A DNA stretch of 64,000 nt from Pleodorina starrii (GCA_030267565.1 BRXU01000021.1:1210501-1274500); one strand, 5' to 3'. Positions 1 to 11,880 are shown, numbered from the stretch's first letter. Notes: generated from the letters alone by a model not told the origin. Program-made: numbers and translations.

Positions 1-1008
1 GAGATCTTTCCATCGCAAAAGCGGGTGAGTTGCCAGGAAGGAAAAGACGATCTGGCTCAGGCGGCGACCTTCAGCCCAACGTATCTCACACGTTAATTTA
101 TGTTCTCAATCAACTCCTTTATTCTACAGGATTACTACCGGGCCGTGTCGGCGTACGTGACGGGCGACAACATTTCAGGTCGGCAGTATGGCGGCAACAT
201 GGGCGGCATGGGCATGATGGACCCCTCCATGGGTGGCTACAACATGATGGGGGGCTACGACCAGTCCATGATGGGCATGGGGATGGGCATGGGAGGCGAC
301 ATGGGCATGATGGGCTACGGGCAAGGCTACGGGCAACAGGGCATGGGCATGGGTGGCCGCGGCGGCAGCAGCATGGCCGCCGCTATGGGCAGCGGTGGCA
401 CCACCTGGCTCAAGCTGCGCGGGCTGCCGTTCGCCGCTGTGCCGGATGACATCATCGCGTTCTTCGACGACGGTACGCTGGGCATCCCCCGCGTGGACCC
501 GTCCCGGTGAGTGTCGGCGTGTGGGATCTCGACTGCCCTAAATTGCATGGGGCAACTTCAGCAGCCGCTTACGCACAGGGGCCACACCCAGCCTGGCTTC
601 GGGCACAGCCCAACGGTTGACATCGGCAGCTTGCAAGGGTAGTGACGGTCCGCGAAGGCCTCATCCCATCGTGATGAGGTTCCCTTGGCGTAAAGCTTTA
701 ATCCTAGCTTTGAGCGTGCCCGTTTAGCCTCTGCCGTGCCGGTAACGTATCCTTGCTATTTCGTATGTCGACTTGGCACGCAACCCCGCTCCGTTCCGCT
801 GTTGCTGTGATGCAGGGTCCACATGTGGACGGACGGTGGGCGGCCAACCGGCATGGCGCTGGTGCAGTTCAACACGCCACAGGAGGCCAGCATCGCGCGC
901 AACAAGGACAAGGGGCTGATGGGCACCCGCTACGTGGAGATCTTCCCCGCAACGCGGGGAGATCTCGACAAGTTCATGGCGCGCACCGGCGAGCAGATTG
1001 CCGTGTGA
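1..1008 (+). CDS. hnRNP F/H-like quasi-RRM RNA-binding protein, 3' part (partial)
   Basis: Three exons are visible: 1-24, 130-506 and 816-1008, with the stop at 1006-1008. The gene runs off the left edge. Exon 1 reads EIFPSQKR and joins in frame to DYYRAVS, the end of an upstream RRM of the type ending RYVEIFPS. A Gly/Met-rich linker follows (about 190-380). A second RRM begins with TTWLKLRGLPFAA and is split by the 507-815 intron inside an Arg codon. It finishes with VHMWTDGGRPTGMALVQF and GTRYVEIFP. The LRGLPF and YVEIFP motifs are those of hnRNP F/H, GRSF1 and ESRP proteins, which bind G-rich RNA and act in splicing or mRNA metabolism. Donors are both GTGAGT. A TGTAA at 1723-1727 is a possible polyadenylation signal. 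The family call is strong; the exact orthologue is not determined. Confidence 0.85.
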
Positions 1009-2221
1009 AGGTAGTATGCAGTGGGGATTTGCGTAACCGGAGCACCGGAGCAGCTATCGGAATTTTCGGCGGATGCCCATGAGGCGCCGTACGACGCCTG
1101 GGTATGCACGGTCCGCTTACGGTTGGTGATTGTTTTGCTTTGCTGGGACAGGTCTTGCTGACGTATGCGAAGTGTTTCGAGCCTTTGTGGGCCGCCGGGC
1201 GCGGGATGGGGGTTTTAGTGCGCACTGCATCGGGTCTTGTCCGGTATCGACTCAATGACTGGGTCCCATTTTACGGACTTCACATATATGGAATTAAGCT
1301 GGGTGTCAGACGTTGACACGTCGTGACGTGCGGGAGGGCTTGTGAGTCATACTGGACTGACCCCAACCATAAACTGAAGAGCATGCACACGTTGAAATGT
1401 TAGCGACAGTCGTGGGCTTGTGTTGTGAAATCTGGCGGGACATTCCGCCCTTCTTCATGCACACCTTCGCACGGGCTGGCCACAACCATGACAACTCCGT
1501 TCGTAATGTACACAGCCCCCGTCCCATGGGGCTCTGTTCCGGAGGGGTTCCTCACCCCAGAGGGCTGGAAGGCGGCCGTGGCTTCTTGCTGGCTCTTTGC
1601 CCGTTTCAATCCCACCGCCTTCAACTATTCCTGGCATTGCGCAATGTTGCCAGCGCTCAAGGTGAAAACACACGTGGATGGCTGCTTGCGCAGTCACGAC
1701 GCTGGGACGCAGCGGCGGCCTATGTAAAGCGCCTGCTCAAGTACTATTACATCGACTCTCTGTATGTCATGTCTGGCTCTTGAGCGTAAGATGGTGAAGC
1801 AGACCGTCCTCGTGGCGGGCAATCTAGCACCGTATCGTAGCAAGGAGGTCCAGGCCAGGCACTGATTCCTACCCGCTGCTGAATGTCACCATAGGACTGG
1901 TCACCTATTGATTGAAATGCACTCGTCGGAAGACTTTGATCGAAACTTTCTCAGTTGTTCGTACGACGTAACAATCAAACTCGCTGCAAAGAGCGTTGAC
2001 TCTAGCCAGGTCAGCGTAGGATAAGCCGAAGGACTTGTGCTCTTCGCATCGATACCCGCATCGGTAAAGCTCATGATGTTTCAAACGCCAAAACGAGACA
2101 TGCAATGACTTGCTTTTCCCTTGCTGTCAGTCGACATCAAACCTAGTTACAATGATAATTGCTTTTGAATACTATCGTAAAGCAAGGCGAAGTAGGTAAT
2201 ATGACCTAAGCACAGCGCCCA
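1009..2221. other. 3' UTR of the quasi-RRM gene and BBS1 upstream region
   Basis: No coding exon is supported here. The left part is probably 3' UTR, with a TGTAA at 1723-1727. The right part should hold the BBS1 promoter and 5' leader. A minimal upstream ORF (ATG ACC TAA) lies at 2201-2209, 12 nt before the BBS1 start and in the same frame. No TATA box was recognised. Confidence 0.5.
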
Positions 2222-5200
2222 ATGGTCGACCCCGGCGATTATGCCGCTGCCGAACATGGCCACAGTGCAGCGAGCAAAATCCCTGGCCCGAATGGCCAGC
2301 TGTCCCCGCCGCTCAAGTCCGTATGGCTCGAAGCTTTCAACGATCCCGTCGCTGGCATTACAGCGTACACGCCCTGCGTGCATACCTGCAACTTGTTCGG
2401 GGATGGCGATAACCGGCTGGTCATAGCCGATGAGGACCGAAAGCTCAAGGTGGGTCCGGGGGCTGGCTGGCGGGGAGTTCAGGGCGTGAGCGCCGTATAA
2501 CCCTACGACACTCGGGCTGTACTCCTGGTGTTGTCCAGGTGTGGAAGGGCACGCAGAAGGCCTCGGAGCACCAGCTCTTGGACACGCCCGTGGCGATATG
2601 CAGCTTCATTTCTGACAACTCGCAGCCGCGCCTGCCGGCGCTGGCGGTGGCTGCAGGTGGGTGTGTGCCGCAGCAGGTGCACGGCGCGGGCCTCCCCGGC
2701 GGCATATCTGACAGCCTGGGACTTGTATGGCTGCACTTCCACGTTGGCTATACATCGGGTGCAGACACGGGGGGCTCGTTTTGCCGCCACGCGATCGGGG
2801 CACGCTTGTGTGACTGGCACCGCCCTGTAAGCAGGCACGTTCAGCCCTTCCCCGCCGCCGGCCCCGCCCCGCCCCAGGTTCTCACATTTACATTTACCGC
2901 AACCTGCGCCCCTACTACAAGTTTGTGTTGCCGCCCGAAAACGTCAACACGGAGGAGCAGGACATCTGGTGGGTGCCTGGGCTGGGTGGGGGTTGGGGTT
3001 GGGGTTGGGGGGACAGCAGCGCGCTGCAGCGGGCCGTGCTGGAGCAGACCGCAGGCAGCGGGAGGGAACGGGTCGGCCTCTCCTCTTCTGGGCGATGCAC
3101 CCCAAGGAGGTCCCCAAAGCATCTTCGTTCTTGCATTACACTCTCCAAACCCCCCTCCCCCAAAATGCATGGTTATCCAGGAGGGCTGCTTGCTGCTACC
3201 AATGCTAGTCTAGCATGGCGTTCGAAAAAAGCTGAGGCAGGGCAGACGCAGAGCTCGAAGCGGGTCCGCTGCAAGCGCGCCGAATGCCGGCACAAACGCA
3301 TCGGGGTCGCGACCAGCAGCGGCCTCACTCTCACAGCCGGCCCCGGTGCCATGCGTGTGTCCTACCTTGCGGCGCGCCAGCACGCGCACGAACCGGATGG
3401 AAACATTCGACGGGCAAGGGAAGGGGCTGGGGCCTCGTGGGTCCTCACCCGCCCCCGCCCGCCGCTCCCGCCGCTCACACAAGTCCACTCCCATAACCTC
3501 CGGGCCCCGTGGCCGTGCCCCACCTCGGGCCCATACCGGGCCGCCACCTCCCCCACCATGTACCGCTAACAGGCTCCGGCCTCTCCGTGATTAATGCCGG
3601 CGCGTCCGTGCAGGCAAAAGGTGATGGAGGGGGAGATCGTGATCGGCGACGCGGTGGCGCAGCTCACGCGGCTGCAGGTGAGGCGGGGCAGGGCTGGGCA
3701 GGCATCCCCCGGAGGCCGGCAAAAGCGGGGGGGGGGGAAGGGGGGAAAGCGTGGAGGCTGGGAGCGGGTGTGTGCTCCGACCACGGGAGCTCCAACGCGG
3801 CGGCGCAGCCCGTCGGGTGAAGGATCACAGGCTGCGGTTCGTCTTTCGTATCCCCGTAGCAATTGCCTCTGGGCCGGGGCAGCCAGGACGGGACGTTGGC
3901 GGGGCTGCGGGTGGGAAGCTCTTGTCAGCGCAGGCTGCTGGACCTGCGGCAGTGGCTGTGTCGGGTCTGCTGTGCACGAATGAAGAGCTTGGCTTTGTCT
4001 TGCGGCACGGCACGGGGCGGCAGGGTAAGCGAAACGGGCATGAAAGGGGCTAGCCGCGTGCCGCGGCAGGGGGTGAAAAAAGAAAGATACCGCAGGGGGA
4101 GGTGGGCTGCGCAGAGCGGACCAGGAGCACAGTACGTAGCTGCCCGGCGGAAGACGTCCCCGGCGAAAGATGCCCTCTTCTGGGCGCGTGCGGGGGAGAT
4201 CGGCGTTCCCCCCCGTGATGGACCGCGGAGGGGGCGGAGTAAGGGATCAAGGGGCGGGACCGCCGCAGGGGTGTGGGTCGGCGGCTTGGTGGGAAGTGGG
4301 GCGGCTTGGGGCAGAAAGGTAAGGCCGTAGGGAGCTGCGCCTCAGGCTGTGCGCCTCAGCGGACCCACCCACCCGGGTCGTCAACCCCCGGCAGCGGGCC
4401 CCCTCCCAAGCCCCAACACAGCCAAGCGCCCGCACAGGTGTGCACGCGATCGCACAGGCGCGCGCCCCGTCGCGTCATGACCATCCGCTCATCCCACCCA
4501 TCCATCCAATAGCTCCGTCCCAACCCTCCGCTCCCTTCCCTCGCTTCCTCGTCCCCACACGCCCGCGCGCCGCTGCCGCTGTCGCCGCCCCTCCTCTTCC
4601 CTTCCCTCCCCTCAGGACGCCGGCGTGGTGCTCCAGACCCGGTCCCTGCAGCTGATGAACATTGGCGACCCAGACGCCAAGATGGCTTTCGTGGAGCACT
4701 GGCAGGGGCAGCCGCTGGTGGCCACCACCGTCATTACATGCATGGACATCGTCAAGCAGGCCATTGACGAGGTGGGGATGGGGGGTCAGGGTGTGATATG
4801 CTCCTTTATATAAAGGGGTGGGGGTGGGGGGGCTGGGGGTTTTCTTTGGGTTTTAGGGTCTTGAGCAAGCCATGGACGGGGTGGGGTAATGATCCAATAG
4901 AGATGAGACCGCAGCGGTGGAACGGAGGCGATGTTAGCATACGGAGTTACGGACCCGGGGGCGAGGTGAGGAAGGGGGATGAGAGAGGAGAATTGCAGAC
5001 AAGTAGCCGAGGCGACCCTGGCCAACGGACCCGGCAGTACTTCCCTGGTGGGGAGCGGAGGGGTGGAGGCTGGGGGACCCGGCACCTGACCACTCCCGCG
5101 TTTCGCTCGCAAGCCGCACCCCCCGCCTCTTCCCGCGACAGCCTGTCAGCAAGGTAGCGTACCATTTTAAGGTGCACGGCCCCACCTCTCCCAGTCCCAA

Positions 5201-8200
5201 CCTCGCATGGTTCCACTCGCGACTTGTCCTCGGGCGGTGGCATGAAAAGACCTGCGAGCGCAAAAACCAAACCGCGCAAGGCAAGCCGCATCGTGCGGGC
5301 CTCAGGCCCCATCATTACCCCCCCCCTCCCCGGCCCCTACGCACCCCTCCACTCCACTCTCTCGCCCCCCCACTCCCTCCCCCTCCAGCCCGACGCCGTG
5401 AGCTGCCTGGTTGTGGGCACTGAGAGCGGCCGGCTGCTCATCATCAACGCAGCCGGTACCGCCATCGTCAAGAACATCTGGGTGGGGATCACACCAGCCA
5501 TGATCGCGGTGCAGGTGGGTACCTGGGTGGCTGGGTTACTACCCGGGTGGGTATAAACAGGAACCTGCAGCGGTAGAACGGAGGCGCGACGCAGGTACCG
5601 CAACTCCGCAAGTGCGTCGGTACCGGGGTTTGTGGGTGGTGCCTGAGTTTGTGGGGGTGGTGGTCTGTGGTGGTAGGGGAGAGGTGGTGACACAGCGGTA
5701 GGACGGAGGCGTCCTGTTTGTGGGGGTGAACGTGGTGGGGGGCAGGGGACGCGGGTGGGCAGGCGGGTTCCAGTCGTCGCTTGGGGGCGGACTGTTCCGG
5801 GCTGGGCAGGCGCCACGAGGCACGCGCAGGCGTTCCGTCAGCCCATCCGTCCGTCCGTCCGCAGCATCGGCTCCGCCCGGGTCGGTCGCCTCAGTCGGTT
5901 ACCGACTTACCGTACCTCACTGCGGTCCTTCGGTTCCACCTTCCTCCTTCCCTGGGTTTGTCTTGGTGCGTCACCAGCGCCCCCCAAACCCCTCATGTGG
6001 CTCATTCCTCCCCCAACTCCGTCCCACTCCCCACCTTCCCCCCCCCCCCGTCCGCAGTGTCTCATATTATATAATGGAGCATATCGCTCCCTGACCCCCC
6101 ACAACCGCGCCCCACACCCAATGACGCACTTCACCCTCAAATTCCCTCCTCCACCCCCCTGTGGCCGGCACAGGGCGAGCTGGACGTGGGCTACCGCATC
6201 ACGGTGGCGGGTCGCGACGGCAAGCTGTACCACGTCCGCAACGGGGAGCTGACACAGACCATCATACAGCTGGAGGCGCAGCCAGTGGGACTGGTGGGTG
6301 CGGACCGGGGGTGGGGCGGACCGGGGGGAGGGTGACGAGCATGACTGCTTGCCTACTTACCTGCCTGGGCGCCTGCCTGGGCGGGCGGGGGCGGGTTTTA
6401 ATAAGGATGATGCCGCGGCGGTGCAACGGAGGCGATGGGCGGAGGTTTTTACGGGTGGGGTAAAAGCCTGGGTGAGGAGAGCCTAGGGGGGGTTCTGGTC
6501 TTCCCGGGTGCTCCTGCCCTGCCGCTGATGGCCGCCCGCCTTTGCCCTGTCCTCCCCTCCCTACTCCGTCCTCCCCTCCCCTGTCCCTCCCCCGTCCCCA
6601 CTCTGTCCCGCGCAGGTCCGCCTCGCCAAGCACGTTGCGGTGGGCTGCATGAACGACGTGATCCACGCCTACCAGCCCAACGGCCACAAGTCCTGGTCCA
6701 TCTACCTGCCCTGCCACATACTGGCCATGCAGCGGATGGAGGTGACCAGCCAGAGGATGACCAAGGCGCTGGTGGTGGCGCTGTCGAACGGTGGGAATTG
6801 AGGGGAATTGAGGGGAGGGTAAGGAGGGTGGGAGAGGCCGCGACGGGCGCTTGGGCACCGGGGGGTTATACCACAGCGATGGGACGGAGGCGACGTTGGC
6901 GAACCCGGACCCGTCTTAGGAGGGCGGGGGGGTTGCGGGAGGGGATGGGGGCGGGGGAGGAGTGGTTTGTCGCCTTCCATCCTACCCCGGTGTCTTCTTT
7001 TTACCCCCATCGACTGAGCGCACGCGCCGACCGCTCCGCACACGGTGTAGTAATCTTAACCCCGCAAACGCATCGCGGACAACCGCGCAGATGAAAGCCC
7101 CCACCCCCACCACCATCACCAGCCCCCACCCCCCCCACCACCACCACGCGCTATCGGCACTCCCATGTCCGCCGCTGCGGCGGCGGCGGCCGCTGCTGCG
7201 GCTGCTGCTGCGGCCCCCTCCCCCATCGCTCGGCTTGCCCTCGTCGGTCTTGCGCCCACGGACCTCCTTCCATCCACCCGCCCACCCATTTACCCCCTTC
7301 ACGCCACCCACCCCCCATCGCGCCCTCTCCTCTCCCCCTCCCCGCGCCTCCCCCACCCTCCCCCCCTGGGTTCTGGTTCCGTTCGTTAACGCCGTCTCCT
7401 TCTCCGCTGCCAATGTTTCTTCACAATATCCCCCCCTCCCCCCCAGGCGAGGTTCGCGTGTACAACGAGAAGCTGCTGGTGAGCATCCACACGGTTCCCA
7501 ACCCCGTCACTGCGCTGTGGTTCGGCCGCTACGGGCGGGAGGACAACACGCTCATCACCATCACAAAGAGCGGACTGCTGGACATCAAGGTGCGCGGGGC
7601 TGTGTGTGTGTGTACCGGTACTGGGAGTACCGGTAAGTGTGTGCACCGGTATTGAGTAAGGGTGTGCACCGGTATTGAGTAAGGGTGTGTACCGGTATGG
7701 AGGGTCATCCACGTATAGGGGGGAAGAGGTAGTGCTTGGGGTGGGTGAGGAGGGTGGGAGAGGGGCCGTGTGTTTCAGGACGCTGCCATCACCACACAGC
7801 GTACATGTTTCCGAAGCTGGGGAGGGCCCGAGGGTGCGTGAGGAGAAGCCGTTCTTCAGGGGCAAGGTAGGGGACGACGGTGTGTGCGTGGTTGGGCGTA
7901 GGTGGTCGGTGGGGCTGGTGGCCGGAAATGGAAATGGACTTGGGAACGGCGGGAGCGGTGCGGCGCGGCGCGGGGGGGGGCGGGCCTTGGCGTTGTACAT
8001 TGCATCGCACGGGCGACACGTGACCTTCAGGCCGCCCCCGGGAAACCAACCTTACCTAACTCCACCCTCAACCAACGGGCGGGCGGGGAGGTGGGCTGCG
8101 ACCAGCGGGTCCTCCCTATCCCCGCCACACGCTATGGAGCCCCCGAGTTTCGCCCCAATCCGATCCGCCCCAATCCGAACCTGCCCCAATCCGAACCGCC

Positions 8201-10852
8201 GCTGCCCAACCGCCTCTACACCCCCCCCCGCATATATTACTGGGTTCCGGGTCCGTTCGCTAACGCCGTCCTCGTCTCCGCTGCGGTATCCTTTTCTACC
8301 CCCCCCCCCCCCGCACTGCACTCTCCCTCCCGCCAGATGCTGCCCCGCACTGCCAACCTGGAGGCAGGGGCCGTGGGCGGAGGGCCGCCTCCGGAGCAGG
8401 TGAGTGGGGCGGTGCGGGGCGGGGCGGGATGGGTGATGACGTAGACGGATGGGTGGTAGCAATGAACGGGCATCGGGCGGGCGGCCATGCGCACGTGGAG
8501 GAGGGCAAGGACATCGGCCAGTGAGGCACACAATCAGCAGGGCCTGGCGGTGGGCGGCGACGTGGCTGGACCGGGTGCGAACTGAGCGGCCAGAAGGGGC
8601 GTATGTGGTATCCGCGCGAGAGGGACCGAACCAGACCAGATCAGACCAGACCAGGCCGCCCCCAAGAACCGTTTTTCGATGCCGTCCTGGTGTCGTGTCG
8701 TGTCGTGTCTGTTCCGCTGGGCCGGGCTGTTCCGCGCTGCACCGGAGGCGCCGCAAGGGCTCCGTCGCCCCCAACCCCCTATTGCTAAAGGAAGACCACT
8801 TGCGCTCCGTAACCCCCGGATGGGCCCCGCTACCCCGGATGTCGACGTCGCCCTTGTCGCTAGCAGCGCCGCGCCGCAGCCACTTCGCCGCGGTTCGTCC
8901 GTCTCACCAGCTGCGGGTCCCCGGATGCGGTCGCTCCCCCCTCCTCACAACGTCTGCAGAGTCTCGTTATATAGTGGAGCATATCACTCCCTGAACCCCC
9001 CTCCTCCTCTCCCCCCTTCCCCCCACACGCAGGAGATCCCCCTGGCAGTGCCCAAGAAGACGCGGCTGTACGTGGAGCAAACGCAGCGGGAGCGGGAGCA
9101 GGTGCGGCGCAGGGTCCTGCCTCTCAGCGCACAGTTGGACAGAAATGGACAGATGGACACCCACGCGCAAATGCTGCGCTTGCTGTCTATGGGCAACACT
9201 CCCCTCCCCCGCATTTTCCTAATCAAGTCCCCACCGCCCTCCCGGTATTTTGATTGGGCTCTTTTCCATACTTCCGCTTCTCCACTACACCTGTCAGCCT
9301 GTCAGCTTGCCGCTCTGGACTGGACTGTCATACGGTACCCTACCCTTTCCGCCCCCCTTTCCGCCGGCAACGTAATGCGTAAACCCTTGCCCGCACACTC
9401 CCCCCCCCCCCCAACCACAGGCTGCCGACATGCACCGCACCTTCCAGCGGGATCTCGCAAAGCTGCGTCTGACCACCGCCCGGGCGTACGTCAAGGTGCT
9501 CACGGACGGACAGGTACGACATGTCGTACCGCTCATCGTACATGGCGGTGCGGCGCGGGCGCCGATTGGGAAAGGGGTATCCCCTGCGGTGCTGTGCGAA
9601 AAAGGAAGAAGCCAGCCGAGACCTTCTCGCGCGAAGAAGGCCGCCCAACCATAAACACCTTTCCTTAAACCTTACGCCCCAAGCCGAAACCGAAACCCGC
9701 CTGTGCAGTGTGCACCCCGAAAATATAATATTTCCATTGGAAACTGTCCTACTACTCTTACAAACCGGGTAAGCCCCCCTAACCCTCCTCCCCCACCTCC
9801 GTCCCATCGCTGCGGTTTGATCTGTTTCAACCCCTCTTCACTCTCGACACTTTGCCCCCCCCCCCTCCCCCTCCGCCCCTCCTCCCCGCGCTGCAGGGCG
9901 CCGCCGCCTTCACCACCAGCACCAATCTGTCCCTCTCCCTGTCCGTGGCCGGCCTGGGCCCGCGCTTCCGACTGTCGCTGCTGCTGCGCAACGAGGGCAC
10001 CAAGCACATGCTGGACGTGCCGGTGGCGCTGCGGGCCGACCCGGCACTCTACTCGCTGGGCAAGACCCAGTTCGTGATACCGCTGCTGGTGCCGGGGCTG
10101 CAGTACACGTTCGAGGTGCGCCAGGGAGGGGCAGGGGTTGAGGGGTTGAGGGAAGACGAGCCGCAGAGAGGAGCACCGCGGAGGGGGAGGGGCTGGCGCG
10201 AGGGGTGTAGGCGGGGTGGGTGGGGAGCGTGTTTGGCAGGGAGGGGGGGGTTGCGCGCGGCGCTAGAAGCGCCTTTCTCGCCTCCAGGCTACAGCGCCAC
10301 ACAGACACACGCGCGCGCGGGCGCGCACGTGCACACACACATACACGCACGAACCGAAAGTGCAGTTTTCCTTGTTGACATGCAAATCGGGCACGCATGT
10401 ATGTATTTTCATAAACGCCCCCCCCCCCGTTCGACGGAGCCGCGCATGCTTGGCTTGTTTACGTCTTTGTTCGCGGTTTTCCTTTGAGGGGGCTTGCCTT
10501 CAAAACACCCACCCACCCGCACACCTCCCCACACCGCCCGCCGCCCCCCACACCCCGTGCCCAGGTCGCCTCGGTTACTTCACTGCGCTTCTCTTACCGT
10601 ATGTTGCCCCCCGGCCCCCAGGGAAACTGTCTTCGCTACCGCCTGAACCCCCCAACCGCTCTCCAACCTCCCCGCCCTCCAACCCCTCCCCCCTGCCCCT
10701 GCCCCTCGCAGGTCCCGGTGACTGCCGTGGATCCGCTCCAGGGCTCCGACAGCGTGTCCGTGCTGCTGCTGGCCCCGGGCGGCTCCTCCAGCAGTGCCCC
10801 CCTGCTGCAGGCCACCATCAAGATGCCCGTCAGCGAGCCCGAGGACGTCTAG
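2222..10852 (+). CDS. BBS1: Bardet-Biedl syndrome 1 protein (BBSome subunit)
   Basis: Fourteen exons: 2222-2449, 2539-2656, 2878-2968, 3614-3677, 4616-4771, 5389-5514, 6174-6293, 6616-6790, 7447-7589, 8337-8399, 9033-9101, 9421-9513, 9897-10115, 10712-10852. They total 1806 nt and give 601 aa, close to human BBS1 (593 aa). The N-terminal beta-propeller carries the family blocks WLEAFNDPVAGI, RNLRPYYKF, SCLVVGTESGRLLI, GRDGKLYHVRNGEL and FGRYGREDNTL. Residues about 430-482 form a charged helix (KKTRLYVEQTQREREQ), and about 483-601 form the ear-like GAE domain (VPLLVPGLQYTF in human, IPLLVPGLQYTF here). In the BBSome, BBS1 contacts ARL6/BBS3 and helps export membrane proteins from cilia. All junctions are phase-consistent GT-AG. 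The ATG at 2222 is the first in frame after the stop at 2207. No TGTAA was found within 1.6 kb downstream. Confidence 0.95.
4783..4818 (-). repeat. Family R2 short repeat, inverse copy, BBS1 intron 5
   Basis: Contains GTGATATGCTCC followed by TTTATATAA, the reverse complement of the copies at 6058 and 8954. It starts 11 nt after the GTGGGG donor at 4772. Confidence 0.6.
4901..4960 (+). repeat. Family R1 short repeat, forward copy, BBS1 intron 5
   Basis: Reads ATGAGACCGCAGCGGTGGAA, then CGGAGGCGATGTTAGC and GGACCCGG. This matches the R1 consensus: CCGCAGCG, A/GGGACGGAGNCG, GTTAGCG, then GGACCCGG. It lies in the 5' half of the intron. Confidence 0.7.
5553..5592 (+). repeat. Family R1 short repeat, partial forward copy, BBS1 intron 6
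   Basis: The core TGCAGCGGTAGAACGGAGGC matches R1. It lies about 40 nt after the donor at 5515. Confidence 0.55.
5688..5715 (+). repeat. Family R1 short repeat, partial forward copy, BBS1 intron 6
   Basis: The core CAGCGGTAGGACGGAGGCG matches R1. It is a second truncated copy in the same intron as the one at 5553. Confidence 0.5.
6058..6100 (+). repeat. Family R2 short repeat, forward copy, BBS1 intron 6
   Basis: TATATAATGGAGCATATCGC followed by TCCCTGACCCCCC. It lies about 70 nt before the 3' splice site at 6173. GGAGC and GCTCC can pair across ATATC as a small hairpin. Confidence 0.6.
6396..6440 (+). repeat. Family R1 short repeat, forward copy, BBS1 intron 7
   Basis: TGATGCCGCGGCGGTGCAAC followed by GGAGGCGATGGGC matches the R1 core. 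It lies about 100 nt after the donor at 6294. Confidence 0.6.
6866..6915 (+). repeat. Family R1 short repeat, forward copy, BBS1 intron 8
   Basis: ATACCACAGCGATGGGACGG, then AGGCGACGTTGGCGAA and CCCGGACCCG, a full-length R1 match. It is 75 nt after the donor at 6791. The inverse copy at 7367 sits at the other end of the same intron. Confidence 0.7.
7367..7421 (-). repeat. Family R1 short repeat, inverse copy, BBS1 intron 8
   Basis: GGTTCCGTTCGTTAACGCCG followed by TCTCCTTCTCCGCTGC is the reverse complement of R1. It ends 25 nt before the 3' splice AG at 7446. Confidence 0.7.
7611..7700 (+). repeat. ACCGGTA-containing minisatellite, BBS1 intron 9
   Basis: About four imperfect units of roughly 24 nt, each with ACCGGTA(T/C)TG followed by AGTAAGGGTGTG. 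It begins about 20 nt after the donor at 7590. Confidence 0.75.
8241..8299 (-). repeat. Family R1 short repeat, inverse copy, BBS1 intron 9
   Basis: GGTTCCGGGTCCGTTCGCTA, then ACGCCGTCC and CTGCGGTATCCTTTT, a full-length inverse R1. It ends about 40 nt before the 3' splice AG at 8336. Confidence 0.75.
8954..9000 (+). repeat. Family R2 short repeat, forward copy, BBS1 intron 10
   Basis: TATATAGTGGAGCATATCAC followed by TCCCTGAACCCCC, nearly identical to the copy at 6058. It lies about 30 nt before the 3' splice AG at 9032. Confidence 0.6.
9796..9838 (-). repeat. Family R1 short repeat, partial inverse copy, BBS1 intron 12
   Basis: CTCCGTCCCATCGCTGCGGT followed by TTGATCTGTTTCA matches the end of inverse R1. 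It lies about 60 nt before the 3' splice AG at 9896. Confidence 0.55.
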
Positions 10853-11713
10853 CGCAACATACACCAGCAGCGCCAAACACCAGCACCGACACCGACCCCC
10901 CCTTCCCCCCCGGTATCTTCTTTTTACCTCCCCCACCACACACACACACACACAACACACAGGGGCCTCTCGCTCAACGCAGCGCAAGATCAGCGGACCA
11001 GCGCGGCCAATGGCACCGCGCAGCGCTGTTCGTGCTTTTGTGTGCGTGCGTGTGCATGCGTGTGTGCCCTCGGGGTGGTGTGTTGGCGGCGGGCCGCCGC
11101 TACCGGGGGGCATGCGTGATGGCGCAGTGCGCAGGGTGACGCGGCGCTGGCGGTGGGGCGTGGGGATGAGGTCTGGGGGTGCGGGCTAGGTAAGGAGGAT
11201 CCCGGTTGGGGTGCGGGTGGGGGCGTTGGGATGGCTCAGTGTCCCAGGCCCAGGGCTGGGAGGGCGGACTCCGGCGGGTGGCACGGGCAGCGTAGCGGCC
11301 GGTGCGGGAGTAGGGGGAGGGGGGCGAACAGCCTGGTCCCCTGCGCCGTCTAGTGTGGAGACGGTGGAGGGGAGCTCGCGGTCCGGACGCGGCGTCGGCA
11401 AACGCGGGTGAGAGGGGGACGCTTGCTTCAGGAAAAGCTGGGAGCAGGATGGGGGGCCGAAGGGCTTGGGCTTGGCTTGGCTTGGTTGGAGAAAGGCGGG
11501 TGGGTTGGTGCGGCGCTTGAGCGCTGTGCGACACCGCGGGACGTGGATGGGCTCTGGTGTGTGGCGGTGATTTGGTGCGTGGGAAGGCGGAGGCTCTCCA
11601 ATGCTGCGCTAAGGGGCCGGAGCTGCTTGCCGCGGCGCCAAATGTACAGTCTCCTTTGCTTGGTTTCGATTGTGCCCTACTACGGCAACTCGTGAGGGCG
11701 TTGAGGACCGCGC

Positions 11714-11779
11714 GGCTTGTGCATGCACCCTTGGCTTGTGCATGCACCGCATGCATGCATCGCATGCATGCATGCACCC
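11714..11779. repeat. GCATGCAT-rich palindromic tandem repeat
   Basis: Two copies of GCTTGTGCATGCACC are followed by alternating GCATGCATGCAT blocks. The sequence is largely self-complementary. Confidence 0.7.
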
Positions 11780-11816
11780 GGGGACGTGCGGCTGCCGGCG
11801 GCACCTAAGAGGCGGG

Positions 11817-11880
11817 TCGCGGCAGCTGTCTCGGCAGCTGTCGCGGCAGCTGTCTCGAGAGCTGGCCGCCTCGAGACAGC
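11817..11880. repeat. CGGCAGCTGTC tandem repeat ending in an 11-bp hairpin
   Basis: About three units of (G)CGGCAGCTGTCT lead into GCTGTCTCGAG (11849-11859). That arm is matched exactly by the inverse CTCGAGACAGC (11870-11880) across a 10-nt loop. Confidence 0.7.
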
